Of a stretch of DNA of 64,000 nucleotides, positions 12,601-24,163 are shown one piece after another. The DNA lies in assembly GCA_013399855.1 (NCBI GenBank), contig VXAY01005680.1, forward strand, positions 152,608 to 216,607, in the 5' to 3' direction. The translations under genes and the position numbers were made by a program. Below the pieces are notes generated by a model. That model was not told the origin of the DNA. It made no database searches and was given only the letters and a program-made list of their open reading frames with translations. This stretch comes from Oxyruncus cristatus. Lineage: Eukaryota; Chordata; Aves; Passeriformes; Cotingidae. Every line of letters begins with the position of its first letter. Positions within the stretch are counted from its first letter, which is position 1.

Positions 12601-14241
12601 TTTAAGGATATGTTGTTTGCAGTGTGATTAAATATTAAAGCTATAGGTTTGAAGTTTGTGTTACTAAAGCTTAGCTTTTTATGCTTGCTTTTGCATGCTT
12701 TGGAACAAAATGGGAATCCAACAGAGTCTCATGTGCCCATTGGATCAACTAGCTTCCTATTGCCGTTGTTCTTGTATTTGAAGGAATCAGGTTTCTCAGT
12801 CGTGGGAAGAAAAAAATCCCTTCAAGTAGCCGCTTTTAATTAAAACATCCTTTTTTTTTCGTATACAGACACAAGTGACAGAGAAAAATATAGCTATGGT
12901 TAGTAAATGCCATTTCCACAACAACTAAAAGATGACTTACTGACTGAAGTAATAAGGTTGTTTTTGTCTTTGGAACTATATTTTTCTTCCTAAAAATATT
13001 TGTGCTATCTTACTGGACTGTGATTGTGTTAGGTGAAAGACCAAGATGAACAGTTTCTAAATTTTGATAAATTCTATATAGTAGAATGATGGTAGCAAAT
13101 GGACCAAACTGCATGGTAGAAAATTCTGTGGATATGAGCTAGTTCTCACCTTACTTAGTGCAGCATTATGAAATCCAGAATCAACTCCAGTGGGTCTTTA
13201 AGAAGATCTCCACCAACTGAAATAATAAGATGAGGCCAGGAGAGCAGGTTTAATGCTTTGCTCTGGTCAGTTCCTAATTTAGTCACTATATCTTTTAGTT
13301 TTTTTGAATTTGTGACAAATAAAACATGCTATGTTTTTTCTGCTTTATATTTTTTCTGTAGTCACTTCCCGTCAAGTTTAGCAATGAGCGTTTTCAGCAG
13401 CCCTTACAATTAGTAAGACCTTAACATAGGAAGACCACAACTACTCATCATACATTAAAAATATTACTACCATTCTCTGTCATCATGCTGACCTTCATTT
13501 TAAGCCAAAACGGGTGTCTGTGAAAAGTCTACATTTTCTCCATTAGGGGGAATCCTTGCTCTATCTTCTGAAGGATGTAATTTCTCCCAAAGCACTTTCA
13601 AGTTATTTTTTTCCTTAAGAAATGCTGAACTCCGTAGTTCAGTTTCTGAAATCTCTGTTTAAACTAGTGATCAGATCACTGATGCTTTAACAATTTAGTG
13701 TGTGCAAGAGGAAGACTGACTTCTGTTGATTTGTGCAGAGCATATAGTTATTTTTGTTCTCTTTTGTACATAATTAGCTGTTGCATGAAAAGCATAGTCC
13801 TTGCACAGAAAAGTCAGACAGTTTAAAGACTGAATCAAGAGATTCCTTTCAGAATATGTCACTTTTTGAAAGAGTCAACATAGTGAAGAGATCAGTGGCA
13901 ACTACCATAAAATTTCTGTCTTCCACAAGCTTTCATTTTCAGCTGAATCTGGCTTCATCACTTGAGCAATTAAAAACATTCTGCAGGAAAACAACCTTCA
14001 TATGGGGCTGATTTGCTTAGCCAGTTTGAAAAAATCATAGTTTTTGAAAAGTACATTCAAAATCAGTGTGATGGTGGTAAATCTTAAGAGTGATACTAAA
14101 ATTTAGCCTTGAGTAAAGATCTTCACCATTTGAAAAAAAAAAGAAAAGAACTGGAAATGGAAAAGAACTGTGCCAAAATCACTACTTTTCGATAACTCTA
14201 ATATTTTGTTCTGAATAGTAAGAGATCATTCACTGCTTCAT

Positions 14242-14279
14242 GAACTAGGAAACAATTGCAGAACTAGGAAACCATTGCA
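14242..14279. repeat. 19-bp tandem duplication
   Basis: 'gaactaggaaacaattgca' is followed directly by the same 19-mer with one change (aaacc for aaaca). It looks like a small replication-slippage or repair duplication. Confidence 0.95.
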
Positions 14280-14498
14280 GTGCACATTGTGTTGTTTTTT
14301 TGTGAGTTCTGGGAGATATTTGAGAATTAAATAAGTCTAGGGGGGAACAAAGTTGATTTTATGAAGTGAGAGTGAGCAACAAAAGAATGAGAATATATGT
14401 GTTGGAGATGATTACACCTTTGAAAGGGAAGTGCTGTTTTTTTGGGGAGAGTCTTTCATCTTCATCAAATACCAAGGAATGCAAAGCTACTCCCTCAC

Positions 14499-14533
14499 TT
14501 TTCCTTTTTCTTTTTTTTTTTTTTTTTCCTTTT
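14499..14533. repeat. Poly-T/CT-rich tract
   Basis: T-rich run containing 17 uninterrupted T with C interruptions at both ends, followed by a purine-rich stretch. Confidence 0.9.
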
Positions 14534-16078
14534 GATAGAAGAAAAGGAGGGAAGAAAAGAATGAGAATAGAAATGGAGTATAGTTATTTCTCAGGTGAAA
14601 ACAAAATGAAGTAGTAGTCTTTCTGCTGGAAGAACACGTGATCGGAACAAATTAGTAGTGAGCACAGTGATTTCTATAGCACCGTCAGGCAAACAACAAA
14701 GTAATAATAATACCTCTTTGTAATGGTTATAGTCAGTGTTTCCTTATAGTTGCAGTCCCTGTACTTGAGGCTGAAAGGACCAGAAAATGAAAAAAAAACA
14801 CCAAAAAAAAGGCAAAGCTCTTCAACACACATTCTCTTTTAATTAAAACACCGAACTAGAGTCTTAATACTGGATTTGGCAGTGCCACAAAAGAAAAGCA
14901 AAAGAAGCTGGTACTGCCCTTTAACACCTTTAGCATCCCCCTCAGGTTTGACCTCAGCTATGCAATTTTCACTTTGGGAGCTACAATAAGTCATAATCAT
15001 CACAGGCTCATTGAAGGACAAAAAGTTACCATTTTTAGTATTTCATTTCAGCTGAAACTAAAATAGTTGTGGGAGCTATTGGAGAAATCTGTTCTACAAA
15101 TCTGAAAGCCAAAAATGTGAGATGTGGGCCAAAGTTTGAAGTAAATTCTTCAGTGGTTTTTCTTTTATAGACCTGTAGCTGCTGTGTATTTGAGTAGCTC
15201 ACATGACTTCTATACTGGAAGTGCAAAAGAATATCTACGCTTTGGGCTTTTTCATTTTCCAATAACTGCATTATTTTTTGTTTGGACATTGTATAGTGGT
15301 GGCTTAACACAGCAGAATAAAAAGAACACATTGAAAACCAGATGATAGCAGTGGATTTCATGTACTCTATTGTTCAGAGTATAAAATGAGAAGAATAGGT
15401 ATTCCCTTTATGTGAAAGATGCATGGTATAGTTCCCAACTAGAATATCTTTTGGAATTATATGATCATTTAAATGAAAAAGGTCATTTTTATACTTAATG
15501 TAACATAAAGCTTATTATGTAATTATAGAAAAGTGCATATTTTTGTAACATGCTTAAAAGAAGTGAAATGAGTTGTGCATGGAAATCAACAGGAGATGAC
15601 ATTCAAATACTGAAGTCTTGAAGGGTGCAGAGAGTGTCCACCTTTTCAAGAAATCATAGGGATTTTTGAATATCGGCTACTTTACAGCTTATTCAAATGC
15701 TTGCACTTATGGCCTGTGTCTTGGAATGGCTTTTAAAAAACAGTGCAAAGGACACAATTATAATTAAGGAAGAGCAGAAAAAAACTGACTTCATCCAAAA
15801 ATGGACTTTACAGCTAACTCTGGTGCTGGTGTTTCCAATGTAATGGGTTTTACTGTAAGAAATACAGAATGTAGATTGAGAAGCCAGAGATGTAATTCAT
15901 AGGAATAAAATGTTTTCCAGATAAATACAAGAAAACACTTAGACTTCTGTTGTTTGTTGTGCTCATAAGGACTGAAGATTTCTGCCTGGTGGTGGAGAAC
16001 CTAATTGAAATGTTAGAAAAGCAATTCTTGCTGACTTTGCTACCAGCTATCAGATGCTTTTTCATCCTCCATTTTCAG

Positions 16079-16200
16079 CTTCACTTCTGCCAGGATTTTT
16101 TTAATAAGGAGATAACAAAAGGAGCAGGAGGAGGCTGACGTTACCAGAGCTTGTGACCAGAGGCAGGAAGGAAATATGAAGCAAGAGAGTCTGGCAGCAG
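16079..16200 (+). other. Candidate exon (hypothetical, 5'UTR/first-coding type)
   Basis: A good acceptor tract (pyrimidine-rich 'ttttcatcctccattttcag' ending at 16078) is followed 122 bp later by a consensus donor (GCAG|gtaaga at 16201). The interval ends in a purine-rich, enhancer-like stretch. All three frames have stops in the first two thirds. An ATG at 16175 with A at -3 then opens MKQESLAA up to the donor, leaving phase 1. If real, this would be a UTR exon carrying a start codon, or a non-coding RNA exon. Splice-like pairs of this quality occur by chance several times in a window this size, so confidence is low. Confidence 0.15.
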
Positions 16201-16632
16201 GTAAGAGGCAATTGTAACAAATGGAGTTCAGTGCAGACATGAACTGACATGAGTTTATTGGAAATCTGGAAGTATCTAACAGAGGTGATCACAGCTAAAA
16301 AAAAGGTGAGGAAAAAGTGAAGGCCAAGTACGCTGCATGCAAAAAAGCGCCACAGTTGTTTGTTTAGTTTTTTTCAACATGTTCAGACATCTTTTCTTTC
16401 AAAACAGAAACAGAAAACTACATATAAAAAAATAGTACTGCAGTGAACACTAAAAGCTACAAGAGAAAACTCATTAACAACTGCTTCAGCTGTAGGACTT
16501 GTGACACTTATGTCTTCAAACAAGAGATCCTGGCCACTGAGAAAACAGCAATACTATTAGAGATAGGGCAATGATGAAATTAACTGAACACAGCTATGAT
16601 TAAAATAAGTCCCCAGACTTCAATGACTTTAG

Positions 16633-16735
16633 TGACATGGTGGCATAGTGATGCTTTGAGAGTTATAAGCTAAATCTTGTCTGCATTATAAGCTATGTGA
16701 CCTCAGAGTTTTTATGCTTATATAATGGAGTCCAT
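16633..16735 (+). mobile_element. MIR-like ancient SINE relic
   Basis: Old SINE relic in sense orientation. 'tggcatagtg' near 16640 matches the tRNA-related MIR head. 'ctgcattataagctatgtga' (16681-16700) followed by 'cct' corresponds to the MIR segment 'cttactagctgtgtgacctt', and 'tataatggag' near 16720 follows in the expected order. Divergence is high, as expected for MIR fossils in amniote genomes. Confidence 0.5.
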
Positions 16736-19700
16736 ATTAATTTTGTAAACAGGTATAGAAAAATATAATTTAAGGAGCGACACCTTCTAAATTACAAAAC
16801 CAAGAGTTGTGGCAATATACTTTGTCTCTTTCTGTACAAATCATTGTAATGGTACTGCCATGATGCATATGAAATAGATACAGTGCTAAGACGCTACTTT
16901 TGGTGGAAGAAAAAACCCCACGTGATTTCCAAATTTCACACAAAGCATTTAGTCACATTTAACTTGACTTTTGATTTTTATCTTCTGTTTTGTTTTTTTC
17001 TTATTTCTCTTATTTCCTACAGCATTTTCAGAAGAATGAATGATTTTCTGCATTAACAGCTTATGTCTTCTCTTTTTCACTAGCAGTTCTATCCATCATA
17101 CATTAATCTGTTCCAAGCAAATAGATCTTTGGTTATTTGGTATATGGAAATGTGTCCTTCTGTGTCAATCCAAAATCAGTCTCCCCATGTGATGACATGG
17201 TGTCTGAATCTGGTGAATGACATGACACACAAGTCAATACTTCATTAATAAAAAATAATGGTAGACAGAGGAAATGTGCTGATGCTGAGGTACTGATTGT
17301 AGCTCAGATGAGATGTATAAAATTAACATCTTGCATTCAGTTTGACAATTCTTGTGTTTGAAAACTGAAATGTAGGCAGTAGCCTATTCTCCCACAGATT
17401 TCAGGGATACTTGTCATTTTTCTGTGCTGTTAGGTTTTCCAAATATTCAAGAGCCTGGACCTAAACACCTTAGAACAATTTAATCCCTTTTTCATCTTCT
17501 ACTTTTGTAGTTACTTTCAAAATGGAGATGAATGTTTAGCCACTGCTAAGAATAAACTTCAGAATTTTCTCATAATATGTTTAATGGAGTCTTAAAAAGA
17601 CATATATTGAAGCGATTACTGAAGCATTACAGAAATTTATTTTATTGGTCATTTTAAAGGGCTTTAGTTGCAGCTGCATTCTCTATTATCTTTTCCAATT
17701 TTTGAATATCCTTTTAGAAACTGGTGCTTATTTACCCTTATGTTTGCTGCTTATGCTATAATGCTACATATGTATGTACTTTGACTTTTTCTACAGCCAG
17801 GAAGCATCTCTGGGTATTTCTTTATCCACTCATTTGATCTGCTGCTCTGAAACCCATTCCTGTTGGTGGCAGTCTTCTGAAGACAAGAACACTCATTAGC
17901 TCTGCTTTAAGTATGTAAACCTCAGCAGCATTAAAAATAGATTTTAACTATTTATTTAATAGTTTTAGAACTGTTTAAGCTTAAGAGCAACAAATTTTCC
18001 TTATTTTAGATCCAGTGACAAACTACATATTGGCTTTGGCATAGTGAAAACAAGCAGCTGCCAGACAGGATACTCAGTGTTGCCTTAACTGATGGCTAGC
18101 AATTGTACTGAATAATATTTGAAGTATAGGCCCTGTTAAGGGGTGATCCCAAGGGTCATTTCTGAAGTTAAAGATAGCTGAACTTTGGCATAGGCCATCT
18201 CCTTAGCAGTTAAACAGAATAACACCAATGACTCAAAATCAAAAGCTCATATAAAAAGATAGTATTTGGGGGAGAATATGAATGAAGAGAAGGAACTGAC
18301 ATTTCCTTTGAGGCTTTGATTGCACTTACCTTTGATGGCCTTAGTATAAAACCAAGAGAAGATCTTCCTCAAGTTTGTAATAGATCAATTTACCTGTGAT
18401 ATGGGAAGAAACTTACTCTGCTTCTTGCATTTAAATAGGAGGCCTTTCATTGTGTTGCTGTGGGTAATTGATTGGTAGTATTGAAATGGAAAACTCCCAA
18501 ACATGTAGAACTACAGCAAATAGCTTGATTAGTGTGCCTTCCAGATACGCACAGTAGATGTTTTCATGAATTGTATACAGGTATAATGAATTTATGCTTT
18601 CAGAATTTGATGATGTTGCTTTTTGAAGCATGTATGTACTGCTTTTATGAAACACAAGCCCAGATAAATGGGAAGGTTAATGATCAGGAGAACCATGTTT
18701 TCATATCACAGGCAGATTACTGGTTTCTTGCCTTATTTTCTAAATTGTTTTTTCTTGCTCTATTCTACAGCTTTTTCTGGAGTGTATAGTAGCTTAGATT
18801 GAACAGCTAATAGTGGACTATGGTACTATTCATCAGAGGAACAAGTTCCTCTGAGCTGGTGACATATTTGCCCTTGATTTTCATAGAGCTATATTCACAA
18901 GGTTTTTATGCAAAGGGTCAGGCCACTGCATCCCCTTGCAAATGTGTTGTGTCCCTGTCTGATGCTAGATACATGTATTTGAATGCAAAATATTGTGATG
19001 CTTACATAGCTTGGATAAACATTTACATTTCCTTCACTATTTAGGATATTTCAGTCAGCCTGAATAGGTGATTGTTTATCAGTTTATATTTATTAATTAC
19101 AGGTCTGAGTACATGAATGTACACATAGACAAAAGATACCGCAGTTAAAAATCTCTATCTCTTAGAACTGATTTTGCTGTAATACCAGTTCAAATTGCTA
19201 AATAGTAACAATATTTCTTGTAAATAGTAACAGAAGTTGACAATTCATCCTAACTTCCATACTGCTTTCCTAGCCACGATTTTGCATCTAATGCAAAATT
19301 TAGAATGACTCACATTTCTTATTTGTCAGATATCTGTAAATATTTAGATGTGCCTCAAATGCTGTGAGCAAATGAGTGTTGAAGTTTTTTCAACTGAGGG
19401 AAGCAAAGTTTGTTTTTTGCTTTTTAACTTTAACTCGACTCATTAAACAACTAAAAGTCCTTAATTATAATAGCAAGCATCAGACACGCTTCCAAACCTG
19501 ACTTCAGTAGGTTGTTTTCATTCTACACCGTTGTTTTTTAAGGTTTTGTAATCACAAGCAGATGTAGTTACTGATACTGAAAAGCATTTGATCGCCACCA
19601 ATATTTACTTATATAGCTGTGCAGATGATGAAGTAGTTACTCATAGTATCTGCACAATGATAATTGTGAAAAGGCATTTTTAATTTAAGACACTTCATAA

Positions 19701-21913
19701 CTCTTTGTTACTTGCTCATGTGGTGGGTATGGATGGACAGAAAGTGTGTGGCTGCAAAAGATGCCGTTCCATGCTTTTAAGAGGCTGTGAACACTGGTGG
19801 CTTCTACCAGTGTGGTCATCTGTGTTGTCTTCCTTGTAATATCTTGTTTTGTTTTACTGTGGCTTTGTTTTGCCAGATTGGGTTATGATGAAGAAAAGAC
19901 TCTTTTATCAGCACCGTTTGTAAGTGCTGCTCTTGAAGTGCCCTGAAAGCCTCTCCTGCTACAGACCTGATCTAATTTCACACCAGAGTTTAGAATATTG
20001 GGATTAATAGTAAAAGTTATATGGGAAATATTCATTTCTAATTTTCAGCCCTTGAAAAAGAGATATAAAAATATAAATGCAAATTTTTGAATGAGCTCAT
20101 CATAATAAATCCCTCTAATTTTGCACCAGATGTATCTTATACAAGTACATATATACATCTTATAGATCTTGTACATGTTAATAGCATTTTTGTGTTTGGA
20201 GTAATTAAGACTTCATTGAGTGAGGCATAAATGTGACTTAGATTCAAAGAGCTGGGATATCATGTTAGTAAGCAAAATTATAGGTGGTGTAAATATAGTC
20301 TCTATGCAATATTAATATTCTTAACATAGATGCTTTGATTGAAATTTATCTGATGTTTGAACCAGTAGCTGCATTCAGAGGCAAAAAAGAAAGGGTAAAA
20401 GTGCATTCTTGGCCCACAATACTCCAATTCTTCTGCTACAAGAAAAGAAAATCAGTTGCATGGGGGTTCAAACTACTTTCTTGTGATGGCTTATTTTTGG
20501 GTTTATTTAATTTTGCTATATAGCTGTGGGGTTGCTTTGTTGTTTCTTTTGCATATATTTCTTTTATTCCTCTGTGAATGAAACTTTTTGGTCTATGTTT
20601 CTGATAGTGTCTAACAACTATCCTGTTGCTGGATTCAGTGATACTTGCATAGGGAGGGGAAAGAGTGATGTACTTTTTACGTGTTCTCTTCAACCCAAAA
20701 TATTGTAATTTTTCTTTGATAGTTTAGTTTTATAGTGAGTTGATCACCAAAGAGAAATCTTCCGAAGAAATAATAATTTGACACTTTATTTGGAGCCTTG
20801 GAGCGAAACACTACTTTAATCTTAGCTACAAAAACAGGAACCCTCCTTTTTAGTTAATAACTTTTTTTGACTCAAAGGATATAGCATTTTTAAGAGCTTA
20901 ATCCTAAAGCTAGTGAATTCAAGAGATGTCTGTTGTCTTTTATTATTGTCTTTTGACTTGTACCGCAGGAAGAGCACAGGCAGTATACTTGTGCAAGCAT
21001 TTGTTCAAAGTAACTTCAGGGGAAGTTTTTGGCTTTTGCAAACTGTGATCTTGATGTTGCTTCTCATTGAACCGGCTAATTTGAATAGATCTGGCATATG
21101 AGAATTTTAATTTTCATTACCTTGACTTTTCTGGAGAGGTAATCAATAACTATACTCTCCATCTAGACAGTGACAAAATGTACTAGTTACTCCGATAAAG
21201 TAAGATCATGCACATCGTGAAAAATAGTTCAACCTAAGCTCAAAGTTAAAACAATCTCAGGTTCGCTTTCTAAATTGAGAATCTAGTTCCTCAATTTTTA
21301 CCCAATTTGTTCAGTTTGGATTGTCTAGGTTTTAAAGATTTAAATTCAAAGCTTGTTGAAATCAATGGAAGTCTGTCTCATTTTTTTAAGGTTTCTTTTT
21401 AATTTAGATTTACTCTGAATTAAATTTTTGCAAGGGTTTGTTGGCTTCTATGGTTTTGCTTTTTACTTGAAGCAGATTTCTTTTGTGGTACATCCTCTCT
21501 TCCTTGAAAGCTGGAATGCTTTTTAAAACCTCTGGTGTTGGACTCCTGTTCTGTTCAAAATCCCACTGAAGGAGAAAGAGAATTAATGGAATTTTGTTCT
21601 GTTGTGTATAAATATTTGCCTGAAATATATTTTCTGCTGACAAGGTTAAAAACTGCTGAAACAGAATTGCTGCCTGTTCCTCTTTTCTTTTCCCTTATCC
21701 TGTCCCATAAAGCAATCAAACCAAGTTTTTGGAGTCTATCTTGACATGCCAAATGGAGCACCTTGCTCTTTGCTGTATCTTTCATTGTTACCTGTGTGAC
21801 TTAATCTTCACACTCAAGCACTTGAATGTAATATAAAGACTGAGAGAAGCTGAAAAACTTTGTTCTATACTGCCTAAAAAATGATAAAAATGCATTGTAT
21901 GGAATTTTCTCAG
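16736..21913. other. Non-coding AT-rich stretch
   Basis: No supported gene or element. A short inverted repeat lies at 18833-18854. Possible splice donors on the minus strand near 18330 and 18395 border only stop-filled sequence. Open frames do not exceed about 85 codons. Confidence 0.6.
18833..18854. repeat. 10-bp inverted repeat with 2-nt spacer
   Basis: TCAGAGGAAC, then AA, then GTTCCTCTGA. The arms are perfectly complementary, and a match of this size is near what chance allows in 64 kb. Confidence 0.9.
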
Positions 21914-21998
21914 AAGTCTGTTTCATTCTATAATAGAATGGTGCATGGTGTTTCCCCCAAAGAGGATGACAAATATGGACTGTAATTCTGTGTTAAAG
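21914..21998 (+). other. Candidate coding exon (hypothetical)
   Basis: This 85-bp interval lies between a moderate acceptor ('ggaattttctcag', ending 21913) and a perfect donor (AAAG|gtgagt at 21999). One of the three frames is fully open: one leading base, then 28 codons beginning SLFHSIIEWC and ending DCNSVLK, leaving phase 0. It is immediately followed by a MIR relic. The phase-0 exit matches the entry phase of the candidates at 22809 and 42259. The peptide is not recognised and could be chance. Confidence 0.15.
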
Positions 21999-22030
21999 GT
22001 GAGTTAAAATGAGTGTCAAATGAGTGGATG

Positions 22031-22155
22031 ATTTTGACTTTCCTAGCCTCAGTTTCCAATTTGTAAAATAACTATATATTCATCTACTTAGCTCTCATGG
22101 GTATTTTAAAGTTTAATGTTTGTGAGAAGCTCAGGTGCAATAATGATGATAATTC
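22031..22155 (+). mobile_element. MIR-family ancient SINE relic
   Basis: This is the best MIR match in the window. 'cctcagtttccaatttgtaa' at 22047-22066 corresponds to the diagnostic MIR segment 'cctcagtttcctcatctgtaaaatgg'. It is followed in order by 'ctctcatgggt' (MIR 'cctcatagggtt'), an A/T-rich 'agtttaatg' (MIR 'aggattaaatg') and 'tgtgagaagctcaggtgcaa' (MIR 'gtaaagcgcttagcacagtgc'). Sense orientation, 5' end missing. MIR was active in early amniotes, so this is a fossil more than 100 million years old. Confidence 0.72.
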
Positions 22156-22787
22156 TGAAAGAAAAAAGAGAAGAAAAATGAATTAATCTGATTTCATGGA
22201 ACTATATGTTGAGCCCAGAGGCAGAAAGCATAGTAACTAGTTGTTGATTTCACTTGTGTATTCAGTGATGTAGGACAATATGCAAGTGATGTACCTTAAT
22301 TCTTGTGGTCTGTTCCATTAGTGTGGGAGGGAAGAAAAAATTTATATGTATTGGTGTACTCCAATTTTTGCAGCAAAGTGTCTCCGTAGTTTCTTGGTTC
22401 TGTATAATCTATTAAATACCAAATAACATCTGAACTACTATTACGTTAGAATACGTTCTCAGAACTAGGTTGTTGTTTGCTACAAAACTGGGTAGGCTAG
22501 TAAATATTCTATAATCACAGAGAAATAGTGAAGTTCAGTAATTTGGGGTTTTCTCCAAGCTTGGGAATGGAATGAATTTTGGAGAGTATGGACTGTTCAT
22601 TTATGTCCATCCAGAAGGGGTGATTAAATTCTTCTCTTTCAGTCTAAGTCTTATTGCTCTTATGCACTAGTTTTCCTGAATACAGATTGCTTACCAACTT
22701 TTATCTAGAGTTAATCCTGCCTTTCCCATATCCCTCATTTCATCTCTTCTCCTGCCAGAGGCCTTACAGCCTTGCTTTTCTCTGGGC

Positions 22788-22803
22788 TTTTTTTTTTTTT
22801 TTT
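22788..22803. repeat. Poly-T tract
   Basis: Sixteen T in a row, directly ahead of CTCAG. It doubles as a strong polypyrimidine tract for the exon candidate that begins at 22809. Confidence 0.9.
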
Positions 22804-22808
22804 CTCAG

Positions 22809-22877
22809 TCACATTTACTCCATTGCTGCAGCCATGCCATGGATGATCTTTGCTCTTCCAAGCCTATTGATTTGCAG
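22809..22877 (+). other. Candidate coding exon (hypothetical)
   Basis: 69 bp between a very strong acceptor (16 T then CTCAG, ending 22808) and a donor (TTGCAG|gtaata at 22878). The length is divisible by three. Frame 1 is open throughout (SHLLHCCSHAMDDLCSSKPI, then DLQ) and enters and leaves in phase 0, which fits the candidates at 21914 and 42259. A second frame is also open, so coding use is not proved. It is an unrecognised peptide. The poly-T may be a simple repeat that merely mimics an acceptor. Confidence 0.18.
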
Positions 22878-23690
22878 GTAATACAAGAACTTCCCAAACC
22901 TCCCTCTTTCTTTGCATTACTAAAACCCAGGGAAGATTAACACCAAGTCAAATGTCAGAGCCCTGTTCACACATATTTGTTCACCAAGACCAAAGAGAAT
23001 CATGAGTGAGGAAGCACTGATGGACAGGAACGGGCTTAATGGATTACTCCACTGTCCTGTTTTTACAGAGCTGCAAGTGCAGAACTTGTATTAGCAGTGA
23101 CTTAATCCATTATATTTCCTTGTTGGATATATTTATTACTTTCCCTGCTTTCTTATAAGATCAAAGCCAGTTCATGTGTTATGTTTTCAGATATATTGCT
23201 GTGCTCATCAGCAGTACGTTTCACAGTGTCCAGGGTATTCCTCAAGGATTACCTCCCCACCCATACAGCCAAAGCCTCTGTGAGTTCTTTGAAATGTGAC
23301 ACTATGTAAGTCACCTTTGTAAATTTTTTATTGCATGTTTTCCTACATTTGCAAGGGTCATATGCCTGCGTTATCTTCAAATTTCATTTTATTTTTAAAT
23401 TCATAAACACAGAGAGCATGGTTTGACCCTTTTTTCTTTTCTGTTATGATTAACTGTAATAAATATAAAAAAATGCAATTTCTTCTGATGCAGGGCTGTT
23501 CTTAGCTAATCTTGAATTTTCCATATTTTTACAATGTTGGTAAATAACTGCCTGCACTCTGATGACAAATTAAATGGAACATACCTCTATTTGCAGGTTT
23601 TCAGACTCTACATTACAGTAAGGAGCTCCCTTGAGAACACTGAAGGGTTTACTGATAAACTGTGATTAATTCCACTCTATTCTTATTGAC

Positions 23691-23714
23691 TTTATTTATT
23701 TATTTATTTATTTA
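23691..23714. repeat. (TTTA)n microsatellite
   Basis: About six TTTA units, seen directly. Confidence 0.92.
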
Positions 23715-24137
23715 GAACAAGTGCAGATTTCAATATCATAGACTACTGATTTTCACAGGATTGATTAATGAGCTGAAGTTGCACCTCTTATACAAAAATG
23801 TCCGAGCTTTGGTGAAAGAACTCATTTTCTTCAAATAATTTAAAAAAAATGTAATATATTGTCTCTGAATATTTCAGCTTTTAAAACCATTGCTATTGGT
23901 TGATCTAGTTTTTCAGGAAGATAAAGAATTTTACATCATAATAAATAGCATTTATAATGTATGTAGTATCGTTAATGTAGCTTTCAAACATTAATCAATA
24001 AGTACACTAATAATGCACATCTTTATATTTTAATAGCTGCTAACTTTCTTGACTGCATTTTGGGGGGTGGGTCAACAAACACAAAGAGACTCAGACGCTG
24101 CTCATTTGCCATTCTTTCTTCAATAGATTTCTCTAAC

Positions 24138-24163
24138 ACCTGCCCTCATATATGAGGGCAGGT
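24138..24163. repeat. Perfect 26-bp palindrome
   Basis: The half-site ACCTGCCCTCATA (24138-24150) is followed with no spacer by its exact reverse complement TATGAGGGCAGGT (24151-24163). Symmetry stops abruptly on both sides (c/t and a/c pairs). The centre is CATATATG, with GC-rich flanks in an AT-rich neighbourhood. Function is unknown. It could be a dimeric protein-binding site, a cruciform or hairpin former, or the fused ends of a short inverted-repeat element. Confidence 0.97.

Larger units (their letters stand above)
9671..16078. other. Non-coding AT-rich stretch
   Basis: No supported gene. It holds a 19-bp tandem duplication (14242-14279) and a T-rich tract (14499-14533). The longest open frames are on the minus strand: 118 codons at 12227-12583 and 108 codons at 15035-15361. 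Neither contains a domain I recognise. Confidence 0.6.

Noticed and set aside
13150..13216. Minus-strand exon-like interval (good 'ttattatttcag' acceptor, AAG|gtgaga donor)
   Set aside because: All three frames contain stops. It could only be non-coding and has no further support.
15035..15361. 108-codon minus-strand open frame with a hydrophobic start
   Set aside because: The start resembles a signal peptide only loosely, there is no domain, and the downstream donor (gtaact) is weak.
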